DNA of 64,000 bases. Origin: Streptomyces sp. NBC_00094 (GTDB taxonomy: Bacteria > Actinomycetota > Actinomycetes > Streptomycetales > Streptomycetaceae). Shown in pieces: positions 40,899 to 48,508 of this stretch. The notes beneath the pieces are model-generated. The model had not been told where the DNA came from. It did not search any database and saw only the letters and a list, made by a program, of their open reading frames with translations. Made by a program: the position numbers and the translations under genes. Location of the stretch: assembly GCF_026343125.1 (NCBI RefSeq), contig NZ_JAPEMB010000001.1:5399501-5463500 (forward strand), given 5' to 3'. Every line of letters begins with the position of its first letter. Position 1 is the stretch's first letter.

Positions 40899-41948
40899 GT
40901 GACCATGACCAGCGCGGATGCCGTCGCCGACGGGCAGGGGGCCGTGATGCTCCTGGACCAGACACGGACCGCTGTCAATCCCCAACTGCGCTCGACCGTC
41001 GAGTCCCTGCCGGGCTCCATACGACGGGTGGCGATGTACCACTTCGGCTGGGAACACGCCGACGGAACCCCGGCCGCGGGACAGGCGGGCAAGGCGATCC
41101 GGCCGGCCCTCGTGCTCGCGGCGGCCCGCGCCCTCGGAGCCGAGTCCGCCCCGGCCGTGAAGGCCGCCGCGGCGGTCGAGCTCGCGCACAACTTCACCCT
41201 GCTCCACGACGACATCGTCGACGAGGACTCGACCCGGCGGCACCGGCCCACCGCCTGGACCGTCTTCGGCATCCCGGAGGCGCTCATCGCCGGTGACGCG
41301 ATGAGCGCGCTCGCCCTGCGGCTGCTCGCCGAGGACCCGCACCCCGCGTCCGGGGCCGCCTCGGCGCGGCTCGCCGCCTGCATCATCGAGCTCTGCGCCG
41401 GCCAGGCCGCGGACTGCGCCTTCGAGCAGCGCGCCCCGCGCGACGTCTCGCTCGACGAGTGCCTGGCCATGGCCACCGCCAAGACGGGAGCCCTGCTCGG
41501 CTGCTCCTGCGCCCTCGGCGCGCTCTACGCGGGCGCGGGTGACGAGGAGGTCGCGGCGATGGACGCCTTCGGCCGGGAGGCCGGGCTGGCGTTCCAGCTG
41601 ATCGACGACCTCATCGGGATCTGGGGCGACCCGGACCGTACGGGCAAGCCCGCGGGTGCCGACCTCGCCGCCCACAAGAAGTCGCTTCCCGTGGTGGCGG
41701 CGCTCGCCTCGGGGACCCCGGCGGGGGAGGAGCTGGCCGAGCTCTACGCCCGTCCGACGCTCGACGCGGCGGCGGTACGGGCCGCGGCGGACGCGGTCGA
41801 GCGGGCCGGCGGCCGGGACTGGGCGCAGGCCCAGGCGGCCGAGCGGATGGGCCGCGCCGTCGAGTACCTCGCACAGGCGGTGCCGGACCTGACGGCGGCG
41901 GGGGACCTGCTCGCCCTGGCGGAGTTCGTCACGCGGCGTACGCGCTGA
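40899..41948 (+). CDS. Polyprenyl diphosphate synthase, predicted encapsulin cargo
   Basis: A ~349-residue trans-isoprenyl diphosphate synthase that condenses isopentenyl diphosphate with allylic primers. The first aspartate-rich motif is LLHDDIVDED. The second is DDLIGIWGD, in which the fifth position of DDxxD is Gly. The lysine/arginine substrate contacts GKAIRP and AKTGALLG are present. About 45 residues precede the catalytic helices and could hold an encapsulation signal. Starts at 40884 (ATG), 40893, 40899 (GTG) and 40905 (ATG) are in frame; GTG 40899 has the best-spaced AAGGA. Cargo status is inferred from adjacency and family knowledge. Confidence 0.82.
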   Translation: MTMTSADAVADGQGAVMLLDQTRTAVNPQLRSTVESLPGSIRRVAMYHFGWEHADGTPAAGQAGKAIRPALVLAAARALGAESAPAVKAAAAVELAHNFTLLHDDIVDEDSTRRHRPTAWTVFGIPEALIAGDAMSALALRLLAEDPHPASGAASARLAACIIELCAGQAADCAFEQRAPRDVSLDECLAMATAKTGALLGCSCALGALYAGAGDEEVAAMDAFGREAGLAFQLIDDLIGIWGDPDRTGKPAGADLAAHKKSLPVVAALASGTPAGEELAELYARPTLDAAAVRAAADAVERAGGRDWAQAQAAERMGRAVEYLAQAVPDLTAAGDLLALAEFVTRRTR

Positions 41949-41975
41949 CGCCCGCGCCCGGACCCCGCGGGGTGG

Positions 41976-42551
41976 TCACGCCTCGGGGACGATCCGGTTG
42001 ACCACGATCTCGACCAGCTCGTCCAGGTCCCGTTCGCCGTGGAGGCCCGGGACGGTGAAGTGGTCGAGCAGCAGGCCGGTGAGGGCGAAGTAGAGCACCC
42101 GGACGGTGTCTCCGTCGCCGGGCATCCCCGAGTCGACGTGGAGCCGGATGTTCATGGCGAGGTCGGCGCGGAGCACCTCGGTGAAACGGTTCTGGAGCTC
42201 GGGGCGGCGCGCGGCCTCCAGGCGCAGTTCGAAGAGCCCCAGGTAGCAGGTGCGCTCGGCGTTCAAGCGCCGGGCGAGCCAGCGCATCAGCTCGACGACG
42301 AGGGCGCGGCTGGGTTCCGGGAGCAGGGCGGCGTCGATGGCGCCGGGTTCGGGGGTGAGCCGGACGAAGATCCGGTCGGCGACCTCGGAGAGCAGTCGGT
42401 CCCGGTCGCTGAAGTAGTTGGTCGAGGTGCCCGTGGGGACCCCCGCCCGGGCGTCGACTGCCCGGAAGGTCAGCCCGCGGGCTCCTTCGTCCGCCAGCAC
42501 CTCGATCGCGGCGTCGAGCAGGGCCGTACGGCGTTCAGGATTTCTGGCCAC
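41976..42551 (-). CDS. TetR-family transcriptional regulator
   Basis: A 191-residue TetR regulator: ERRTALLDAAIEVLADEGARGLTFRAVDARAGVPTGTSTNYFSDRDRL is the helix-turn-helix (split over residues 5-50). GTG 42551 is preferred because AAGGAG lies 7 nt upstream; ATG 42581 would start inside the promoter. It is divergent from the reductase-like gene at 42657 and the CACTACAAGTG palindrome lies between them, so it most likely controls that gene and itself. It is convergent with the prenyl synthase (27 bp apart). Confidence 0.82.
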   Translation of the reverse strand: MARNPERRTALLDAAIEVLADEGARGLTFRAVDARAGVPTGTSTNYFSDRDRLLSEVADRIFVRLTPEPGAIDAALLPEPSRALVVELMRWLARRLNAERTCYLGLFELRLEAARRPELQNRFTEVLRADLAMNIRLHVDSGMPGDGDTVRVLYFALTGLLLDHFTVPGLHGERDLDELVEIVVNRIVPEA

Positions 42552-42584
42552 TTCCGACTCCTTCGTGAAGAGGGCTTGCATAAC

Positions 42585-42607
42585 CACTACAAGTGAAGCA
42601 CTATAAC
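42585..42607. promoter_or_regulatory. Divergent promoter/operator for TetR and DHFR-like genes
   Basis: CACT-ACA-AGTG (42585-42595) is a perfect inverted repeat. TATAAC (42602-42607) is a rightward -10 box, with TTGCAT at 42575-42580 a distant -35 candidate. A repressor on the palindrome would cover the spacer. Confidence 0.55.
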
Positions 42608-42656
42608 CGTCGTGGTTGCGACTGCAGCCCGCTTCCCGAAGACGAAGAGGACCGGT

Positions 42657-43238
42657 TTGCGCAAGCTCACCTATTACATCGCCTGCACCATCGACGGCTT
42701 CATCGGTGACCCCGAGGGCGATGCCACGTCCATGTACAAGTACGTGGACGCGCCGTACCTGCAGTACATGAACGCCGAGTACCCGGAGACCATCCCGACG
42801 CAGGCTCGGGCAGCGGTCGGGATCGACGGCGACAACAAGCGGTTCGACACCGTCATCCAGGGGCTGAAGTCGTACCGGCTCGCCCTGGACATCAACGTCA
42901 CCAGCCCGTACAGCCACCTGCGCGAGTTCGTCGCCACCCGGTCGCTGACCGTGTCGCCCGACCCCAACGTCGAGCTGATCGCCGACGACCTGGTCGGCCG
43001 CGTCCGCGAGCTCAAGGCCGAGGACAGCCCCCTGGACATCTGGCTCTGCGGCGGATCCACCATTGCCGGCGAGCTCATCGAGGAGATCGACGAGCTGGTC
43101 ATCAAGACGTACCCGCAGGTCTACGGCTCCGGCATGCCGATGTTCGGCGCCGGCTTCGAGCCCCGCGACTTCGTCCTGGACGGCGTGCAGACCTTCGACA
43201 ACGGCGTGCTCGTCCGCAAGTACACCAGGCAGCGGTAA
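42657..43238 (+). CDS. Dihydrofolate reductase / RibD C-terminal domain family protein
   Basis: A ~193-residue reductase-fold protein: KLTYYIACTIDGFIGDPEGD at the start, IWLCGGSTIAGELIEEIDELVIKTYPQVYGSGMPMF near the end, with the glycine-rich NADPH-binding GGSTIAG. This branch of the RibD-C/DHFR superfamily has unknown substrates. TTG 42657 has AGAGGA upstream and begins right at the conserved domain. GTG 42612 is an alternative that would give a leaderless start 5 nt after the TATAAC -10 box and add 15 residues. Probably repressed by the divergent TetR regulator. Confidence 0.75.
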   Translation: MRKLTYYIACTIDGFIGDPEGDATSMYKYVDAPYLQYMNAEYPETIPTQARAAVGIDGDNKRFDTVIQGLKSYRLALDINVTSPYSHLREFVATRSLTVSPDPNVELIADDLVGRVRELKAEDSPLDIWLCGGSTIAGELIEEIDELVIKTYPQVYGSGMPMFGAGFEPRDFVLDGVQTFDNGVLVRKYTRQR

Positions 43239-43280
43239 CGGCGGGGAGCGGGTCCGTGCGAGGCGTCCTACCCTGGAACC

Positions 43281-43556
43281 ATGGGTGACGAGGTGCCTCG
43301 CACGACGCGTGACCCCTTGGCCGTGAGGAAGTGCCCGGCCTGTGGTCGACCGCGCGACAAGATGGCCGCCCGGCACAAGGTCCTCGGGGCCTGGGTGCCG
43401 GAGTGGGAAGTGCAGCCGTGCCGCAATCCGGACTGCTCGCTGTACGAGGGCGCGGAGGCGCGCGCCGAAGACGGTCCGGGCCCGGATGCGGAAGCAACCG
43501 GCACGCAGGCGACCGGCAAGAACGGCGAGATCGGGAGAAGTCCGACCATCGGGTGA
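43281..43556 (+). CDS. Small zinc-ribbon-like hypothetical protein
   Basis: A 91-residue protein of unknown function. Four cysteines in two knuckle-like pairs, KCPACGRPRDKMA and PCRNPDCSLY, suggest a zinc ribbon covering residues 17-55; the C-terminal ~35 residues are Gly/Ala/Glu-rich and disordered. The ATG follows a TACCCT -10 box by 6 nt (43269-43274), so the transcript is probably leaderless. It lies between the reductase and a second uncharacterised small gene on the same strand. Confidence 0.65.
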   Translation: MGDEVPRTTRDPLAVRKCPACGRPRDKMAARHKVLGAWVPEWEVQPCRNPDCSLYEGAEARAEDGPGPDAEATGTQATGKNGEIGRSPTIG

Positions 43557-43598
43557 CCGGCCGCGCGCCGGAGCCAGTCATACCGCTACAGTCCGCGC

Positions 43599-44018
43599 AT
43601 GTCATCGGAGTCGACAGAAGTCTGGACCGGCTGGTACCGGGACCGCAGCGGCGCGGAAGCGATCGTCATCACGGCCGACGGGCGGCACGTCGCCACCCGG
43701 ATCAGGGGGGTCGAGTACACGGGCGCGACCTTCGCCGCGCTCAGCGCGGCCGAAGAGGGCGGGCAGGCCCTCGGCGGCTGCGTACTGGAGTGGGACCTGC
43801 CGCTCCCCGTCGTCACGGACGGAGTCTCCCAGCAGGCCACCCTGAGCTGTCTGCTGACGCTCGGTGAGCGCTCGGACCTCAGTCTGACGCTCCACTACGG
43901 AGGCGCCGCCTTCGAATCGTGCGTCGCCGGGGGTGACTTCGACGGGGCGCTCGACCGGGTCCGGCGCCAGCTTCCGCCCGGCGCGGACTTCGGCCGCCGT
44001 CTCCTCCAGGCGGCCTGA
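43599..44018 (+). CDS. Uncharacterised conserved protein (DUF6304-like)
   Basis: A 139-residue cytoplasmic protein beginning WTGWYRDRSGAEAIVITADGRHVATRIRGVEYTGATFAAL. It appears to be mainly beta structure with a C-terminal helix (FDGALDRVRRQL). I think it belongs to a streptomycete family listed as DUF6304 but cannot confirm this. No active-site motif is visible. A TACAGT -10 box ends 6 nt before the ATG (43587-43592). A strong hairpin (44060-44093) follows. Confidence 0.6.
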   Translation: MSSESTEVWTGWYRDRSGAEAIVITADGRHVATRIRGVEYTGATFAALSAAEEGGQALGGCVLEWDLPLPVVTDGVSQQATLSCLLTLGERSDLSLTLHYGGAAFESCVAGGDFDGALDRVRRQLPPGADFGRRLLQAA

Positions 44019-44059
44019 CCCCCCCCGGGGCCCGGACCCCGGACCCCGAACCGAACGCC

Positions 44060-44093
44060 GGACGGCGGCGCCCCGAGCGGGGCGCCGCCGTCC
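44060..44093. terminator. Bidirectional terminator
   Basis: A perfect 15-bp stem GGACGGCGGCGCCCC / GGGGCGCCGCCGTCC (44060-44074, 44079-44093) with GAGC loop lies between the convergent genes ending at 44018 and 44128. Confidence 0.9.
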
Positions 44094-44127
44094 TCTTCGT
44101 ACCGGGGTACGGGTGGACCCTGTGGGG

Positions 44128-44793
44128 TCAGGGGGTCTTGAACGCGGAGGCGAGCCCGTACCGCCACAACTGGTCGACGCGGGAGCGCTCCTGGGCGTTC
44201 GGCTGGGCGTTCTGGCAGGACGTGCCGGGGCCGCCGCCCGACATCAGCTCGCTGCACGGGCCGCTGTAGTGGTCCGGCAGACCGAGGACGTGCCCGGTCT
44301 CGTGGGCGGTCACGCGGGTGGAGTTGTACTGCTGGTTCTGCCGGTAGTCGAGGAAGATGTAGCCGCCGCCGTGACCGTCGGTGCTCGCGTACGAACCGCG
44401 GGAGTCGTTCCCCTCGTAGTAACGGAAGTCGGGGTTGCTGCCCTCGACGAGCCGGACGTTCACCACCGAGCTGTTCCATATCTGGGTGGAGCGCGCGATC
44501 TGGGTGCGGAAGGTCGGCGCGTTGGCGGCGCTGTAGACGACGGTGACGGCGACCGCGCCCGGGGTGGCGGCGCGCTTCTTCGCCACCGACTTCACGACGG
44601 CCTCGAAGAAGGCCTGGTTGGCCTTGGCCTCCTCGGCCGAACCGGCGTACGCGGCGGTGGCGATGCCCTGGGTGCGGGCGGCGCCGGTGGTGTCGGCGTC
44701 CACGGCCGCCGCCGGAGCCGCACCGAGCGAGACGGCGAGGCCGATGCCGAGGGCGGCGGTCAGTACGGAGTCGAGGACCTTGGGGTGACGCAT
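44128..44793 (-). CDS. Secreted snapalysin-type metalloprotease (M7)
   Basis: A 221-residue exported zinc protease. The signal peptide is residues 1-30 (basic start, hydrophobic LTAALGIGLAVSLGAAPAAAVDA), followed by a propeptide of about 60 residues. The catalytic motif HETGHVLGLPDHYSGPCSELMSGG contains the M7 HExxHxxGxxD ligands and the Met-turn region, with cysteines for the family disulfide (PCSELM ... TSC). ATG 44793 has AGGAGGAG upstream. It is divergent from a LysR regulator, the classical snpA/snpR arrangement of Streptomyces. Confidence 0.92.
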   Translation of the reverse strand: MRHPKVLDSVLTAALGIGLAVSLGAAPAAAVDADTTGAARTQGIATAAYAGSAEEAKANQAFFEAVVKSVAKKRAATPGAVAVTVVYSAANAPTFRTQIARSTQIWNSSVVNVRLVEGSNPDFRYYEGNDSRGSYASTDGHGGGYIFLDYRQNQQYNSTRVTAHETGHVLGLPDHYSGPCSELMSGGGPGTSCQNAQPNAQERSRVDQLWRYGLASAFKTP

Positions 44794-44906
44794 GGGGGGC
44801 TCCTCCTGTAGGGGGTCGGAGTGAGTCTCGGGGGAGCCGGGGCGCGTGGGGATGATGTCAACCGCCGATAGCCCACTCACATCACCCCGGAGGGAGCATC
44901 CAACTA

Positions 44907-44921
44907 CCTTGAAAAGCAAGG
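44907..44921. promoter_or_regulatory. LysR binding-site candidate between protease and regulator
   Basis: CCTTG-AAAAG-CAAGG is a perfect inverted repeat with the T-N-A style spacing favoured by LysR regulators. It sits between the divergent protease (start 44793) and lysR gene (start 44979). Confidence 0.55.
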
Positions 44922-44978
44922 CATTTGGCGCCCTCCGGCTGTCTGGTGCGACGCAGGCCGCCGCCCTACCCTCGGGGC

Positions 44979-45947
44979 ATGGAGCTGGAGGTCAGGCATC
45001 TGCGCGCGCTCTGCGCCATCGCGGACGCGGGCAGTCTGCACAAGGCGGCTCGGCAACTGGGCATGAGTCAGCCCTCGTTGACCACCCAACTGCGTCGCAT
45101 CGAGAACTCCCTGGGTGCCGAGCTCTTCTCCCGCGGCCGCACCGGCTGCCTGCCCACCCCGCTCGGCCGCTCCGTACTCAGCCGGGCCCGCCCCCTCGTC
45201 GCGGACATGGCCGCGCTGGTCATCGAGACCCGGGCCGCGGTCGCCCGCACCGAGGGCCCCGGACTCCGCGTCGGCTCCACCGCCAGCAGGGCGCTCCCCG
45301 GCTGGCTGCGCCGGCTCCGCGAGCGGCTGCCCGGCACGGACGTCGGCCTCCGGGTGGACGTCTCCGCCAACGCGTTGCTGCGCACGGTCGCCTCCGGCCA
45401 GCTCGACGTGGCCTTCGTCCACGAGGTCGAGGGCTGCCCGTTACGGGTCCCCGAGGGGCTGCAGCGGCGGGTCCTGGTCGCCCGCGAGCCGCAGTTCATC
45501 TCCATGGCCCGCGACCATCCGGCCGCCGCCCGGCCCGTCGTGGACCTCGCCGATCTCGCCGACGACCACTGGATGGTCGACCCGACGGTGGACGGCGAAT
45601 GGGACGGCCTCCGGCGGGTCCTGGATGCCGCCGGCATCGACCCGCCGCTGCTGCACGGCGACTACCACACGGCCGCGTCCCTGATCGTCCTCGGTGAGGC
45701 CGTCGCACCCTGCCAGCCGACCTCGGGCCCGCGCGAGGACATGGCGATCAGACCCCTGCGCGGCGATCCGCTGGCGGTCAGGCTCCTGCTGTACGGGCGC
45801 CCCGGGACGGCCCTGGACACGCTGTACGCGGACCTGGCCGCCGCCTATCGCGAGGCGGCCTTGCGCGCCGCGCCGTACCGCGAGTGGCTGCGCGGCCAGG
45901 GAGCGGCCGCCGGGCTGTCGGTGGGGCCGTGCATGATGACCGTATGA
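44979..45947 (+). CDS. LysR-family regulator of the protease
   Basis: A 322-residue LysR-type activator. The helix-turn-helix is at 1-60 (LRALCAIADAGSLHKAARQLGMSQPSLTTQLRRIE), followed by a periplasmic-binding-like effector domain. The ATG 44979 is 6 nt after a TACCCT box (44967-44972), suggesting a leaderless message. By analogy with SnpR it should activate the divergent snapalysin gene. Its stop overlaps the following acetyltransferase start (ATGA), so the two are co-translated. Confidence 0.88.
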   Translation: MELEVRHLRALCAIADAGSLHKAARQLGMSQPSLTTQLRRIENSLGAELFSRGRTGCLPTPLGRSVLSRARPLVADMAALVIETRAAVARTEGPGLRVGSTASRALPGWLRRLRERLPGTDVGLRVDVSANALLRTVASGQLDVAFVHEVEGCPLRVPEGLQRRVLVAREPQFISMARDHPAAARPVVDLADLADDHWMVDPTVDGEWDGLRRVLDAAGIDPPLLHGDYHTAASLIVLGEAVAPCQPTSGPREDMAIRPLRGDPLAVRLLLYGRPGTALDTLYADLAAAYREAALRAAPYREWLRGQGAAAGLSVGPCMMTV

Positions 45948-46465
45948 GCGATCGTGAGGGTGGGAGCGGTACGGCCCTGGTGCGGCACGCCCGTGCCGAG
46001 GACCTGGGGCGGGTCGCCGAACTCGTCGCCGAGCACGCCGCGTACGAGAAGGCCGCACCTCCGGCCCCGGACCTGGCGGCCCGTCTGGCGGGCCTGCTGT
46101 TCGGCGTGGAGGGCCCGGGTCCCGTACCGGCCCCGGACCGCACGCGGCCGCGCCTGCGCTGTCTCGTCGCCGAGCTCCCGGACGGGAGTCTCGCGGGGTA
46201 CGCCACCTGCGCCCCCGAACTCTCCACGTGGGACGGCGCCGAGTACCTCCACATGGACTGCCTCTACCTCACCGCCACGGCCCGGGGGCACGGCCTCGGA
46301 CCGCTCCTGATCGCCGCGGTCCGCGAGGAGGCACGGGTCCTGGGCCTGACGGAGATCCAGTGGCAGACACCCGTCTGGAACGAGGGCGCGATCCGCTTCT
46401 ACGACCGCCTCGGCGCCACCTCGAAGGAGAAGCGCCGCTACAGCCTTCCGTCGCAACCGGCGTAG
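45944..46465 (+). CDS. GNAT-family N-acetyltransferase
   Basis: A 173-residue GNAT enzyme of the diamine N-acetyltransferase-like branch: RHARAEDLGRVAELVAEHAAYEK at the start, LHMDCLYLTATARGHGLGPLLIAAVREEARVLG for CoA binding, and TPVWNEGAIRFYDRLGAT near the end. Start ATG 45944 overlaps the lysR stop by 4 bp. The acceptor is unknown; polyamine or thialysine activity would fit the subfamily but is inference. It is convergent with the TetR gene, 9 bp apart and without a terminator. Confidence 0.82.
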   Translation: MSDREGGSGTALVRHARAEDLGRVAELVAEHAAYEKAAPPAPDLAARLAGLLFGVEGPGPVPAPDRTRPRLRCLVAELPDGSLAGYATCAPELSTWDGAEYLHMDCLYLTATARGHGLGPLLIAAVREEARVLGLTEIQWQTPVWNEGAIRFYDRLGATSKEKRRYSLPSQPA

Positions 46466-46474
46466 GGCCGGGCC

Positions 46475-47128
46475 TCAGGCAAGCGTCCCTCCTCCTCCAT
46501 CTCCGCTGTCTCCGCTGTCTCCGCGCAGGCCGTCGATGACGCGCGCCGCGTGGGCCGGCCCGTCGGCGGGGTCCAGTGCGGCGTGGCCGACGAGCAGGCG
46601 GTACCAGAACGTGCCGAGGACCTGGTCGGTCGCGAGCTCCAGGTCGGCGCCGGGGGGCAGCTCGCCGCGGTCGACACCCTGGGCCAGCAGGTGTCCGACG
46701 ACGGCGCGACGGCTCTCCACCCACTGCCGGAAGGGTTCCTCGAAGGAGGGATCGAGCTGTGCCTCGGCCATGAGGCCGCGTAGCGCCTTGACCCGCAGGG
46801 GATGTTCGGACACCCGGTAGAGCTCGGTGACGAACAGGGTCAGATCGTCGGTGACGCTGCCGGTGTCCGGTGCGGGCATGCGGAGTTCGATGGTCTGCCT
46901 GTAGGCGTCCATGACGAGCGTGGGCTTGGACTTCCACCAGCGGTAGATGGTGCTCTTCGCGACGTCGGCGCGCTTGGCCACGCCCTCGATGGTCACGCCC
47001 TGGTAGCCGACCTCCTCCAGGAGTGAGGCGGCGGCGGCCAGGACGGCGTCGTGCGCGTCCTGGCTGCGTACGCGGCCTCCGGTGCGGGGGGTGGTGGCAC
47101 GGGGGGTGGGGGGATTCTCTGCGGACAC
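46475..47128 (-). CDS. TetR-family transcriptional regulator
   Basis: A 217-residue TetR protein: DAVLAAAASLLEEVGYQGVTIEGVAKRADVAKSTIYRWWKSK is the DNA-binding domain (about 27-68), with a TetR_C helical domain following. The C-terminal tail is Gly/Asp-rich (GDSGDSGDGGGG). GTG 47128 is chosen because a TACGGT -10 box ends 6-7 nt upstream; longer frames would read through the promoter and the 40-bp palindrome. It is divergent from the alpha/beta-hydrolase gene. Confidence 0.82.
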   Translation of the reverse strand: MSAENPPTPRATTPRTGGRVRSQDAHDAVLAAAASLLEEVGYQGVTIEGVAKRADVAKSTIYRWWKSKPTLVMDAYRQTIELRMPAPDTGSVTDDLTLFVTELYRVSEHPLRVKALRGLMAEAQLDPSFEEPFRQWVESRRAVVGHLLAQGVDRGELPPGADLELATDQVLGTFWYRLLVGHAALDPADGPAHAARVIDGLRGDSGDSGDGGGGTLA

Positions 47129-47151
47129 CCGAGCACCGTAGCAGTGTGATA

Positions 47152-47191
47152 CGTTCTTATCGAAACGCGACGTCGCGTTTCGATAAGAACG
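47152..47191. promoter_or_regulatory. Perfect 40-bp palindrome, probable TetR operator
   Basis: The arm CGTTCTTATCGAAACGCGAC (47152-47171) is followed immediately by its exact reverse complement (47172-47191) with no loop. It lies between the divergent TetR (start 47128) and hydrolase (start 47223) genes, covering the -35 area of the TetR promoter. It likely binds two TetR dimers or one very extended operator. Confidence 0.75.
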
Positions 47192-47222
47192 CAAGCAAGC
47201 ATCTGACGCATGGGGGAAAGTC

Positions 47223-47801
47223 ATGAGCACGATCGTCGTTTCGCACGGCCTGGGGATGAGCAGCACCGACCACTGGTACCCGTACCTGCGGAGCGAGCTG
47301 GGCGCGGCCGGTCACGAGGTGCGTGTCCCGCAGCTGCCGGATGCGGACGCGCCCCAGGCGGACGCCTGGCTCAAGGCGCTGACCGCCGAGACGTCGGAGG
47401 CGCCGGCCGCAGGGACCGTCCTCGTGGGCCACAGCCTCGGCGGGGTCAACGTGCTGCGGCTCCTCCAGCAGCACGACACCGAGGCCGAAGGCCCGTACGC
47501 CGGAGTCGTCCTCGTCGCCTCCATGGCCGGCGAGGTCGGTTACGACGCCCTCGCGCCCTTCTTCGAGCCGGAGTTCGACTGGGCCCGCATCCGGGCCGCG
47601 GCCACGTCCTTCCGCATCCTGCACGCGGCGAACGACCCGGTCACCGGGGAGGCGACGGGCGAGCACATCATGACGTTCGTGACCGAACTGGGCGCCACGG
47701 CCACGGTCCCGGCCGAGGGAGGCCACTTCCCGAGCCTGGACGAGACCCGAACCGAGCTCCCGGAGGCCCTCCGCCTGGTGACGGAGCTCCTGCGGGGCTG
47801 A
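47223..47801 (+). CDS. Alpha/beta-hydrolase (RBBP9/YdeN-like serine hydrolase)
   Basis: A 192-residue small hydrolase: VSHGLGMSSTDHWYPYL oxyanion region, GHSLGGVNVLRLLQ nucleophile elbow with the serine, and GGHFPSLDE with the catalytic histidine. The acid is probably the aspartate of HAANDPVTG. The pattern fits the RBBP9/YdeN family. The substrate is unknown. ATG 47223 has GGGGGAAAG upstream. It is probably repressed by the divergent TetR protein through the 40-bp palindrome. Confidence 0.82.
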   Translation: MSTIVVSHGLGMSSTDHWYPYLRSELGAAGHEVRVPQLPDADAPQADAWLKALTAETSEAPAAGTVLVGHSLGGVNVLRLLQQHDTEAEGPYAGVVLVASMAGEVGYDALAPFFEPEFDWARIRAAATSFRILHAANDPVTGEATGEHIMTFVTELGATATVPAEGGHFPSLDETRTELPEALRLVTELLRG

Positions 47802-47854
47802 CGGGACACCGAGGAACCGGACCGGCCTGGTCGGTCCGCCTGGCTCCCGAGAAC

Positions 47855-47897
47855 AGGAACGGCCCGCACCGGGGTGACCGGGCGGGCCGTTCCTTTT
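47855..47897 (+). terminator. Intrinsic terminator between hydrolase and sodN
   Basis: Stem AGGAACGGCCCGC / GCGGGCCGTTCCT (47855-47867, 47882-47894) is followed by TTT on the plus strand, an intrinsic terminator serving two convergent genes. Confidence 0.88.
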
Positions 47898-47940
47898 GCC
47901 CTCTGACCTGGGATGGGGCAGGGGGCGGGAGAGTCGAAGG

Positions 47941-48336
47941 TCAGGCCTTCTTGGTCTCCCAGAAGATGCGGTCGATCTCGGCGATGAGCTCCAGCGCCTT
48001 CTCGCCCGTCTTCGGGTCGGTCGACGCCTTGGCGGCCGAGAGGGCCTTCAGGGTGTCGTTGACGAGCTGGTTGAGCTCGGGGTACTTCTCGAAGTGCGGG
48101 GCCTTGAAGTAGTCGCTCCAGAGCACGGAGACGTGGTGCTTCGCGAGCTCCGCGCGCTGCTCCTTGATGACCGTGGCGCGGGCACGGAAGTGCGCGTCCT
48201 CGTTCGCCAGGTACTTCTCCTGGACAGCCTTGACCGACTCGGCCTCGATGCGGGCCTGGGCGGGGTCGTACACGCCGCAGGGGAGGTCGCAGTGGGCGCT
48301 GACCTTCACCTTGGGGGCAAACAGGCGGGAGAGCAT
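47941..48336 (-). CDS. sodN: Nickel superoxide dismutase SodN
   Basis: A 131-residue precursor. The first 14 residues (MLSRLFAPKVKVSA) are the leader removed by SodX, exposing HCDLPCGVYDP, the nickel hook in which the N-terminal amine, His1, Cys2 and Cys6 bind nickel. The rest is the four-helix bundle ending AEIDRIFWETKKA. It converts superoxide to oxygen and peroxide in the cytoplasm. The maturation protease gene sodX is divergent, 172 bp away. Nickel regulation, known in Streptomyces, cannot be read directly here. Confidence 0.96.
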   Translation of the reverse strand: MLSRLFAPKVKVSAHCDLPCGVYDPAQARIEAESVKAVQEKYLANEDAHFRARATVIKEQRAELAKHHVSVLWSDYFKAPHFEKYPELNQLVNDTLKALSAAKASTDPKTGEKALELIAEIDRIFWETKKA

Positions 48337-48508
48337 TGAGCCGTCCTTCCTCGTGATCGTCTTCTCAGGTGGGACATTACTCGGTGAGAAGGGCGATTTC
48401 GCGGGCGCCCCCTGGGGCTTAGGTCAAAAGTCCAGGGTTGGGATGGGACTCGTGGACGAGTGGACGAGTGGGCGCCGGGACGAGTCGGTGCGGTGGTCGG
48501 GAGTGTGG

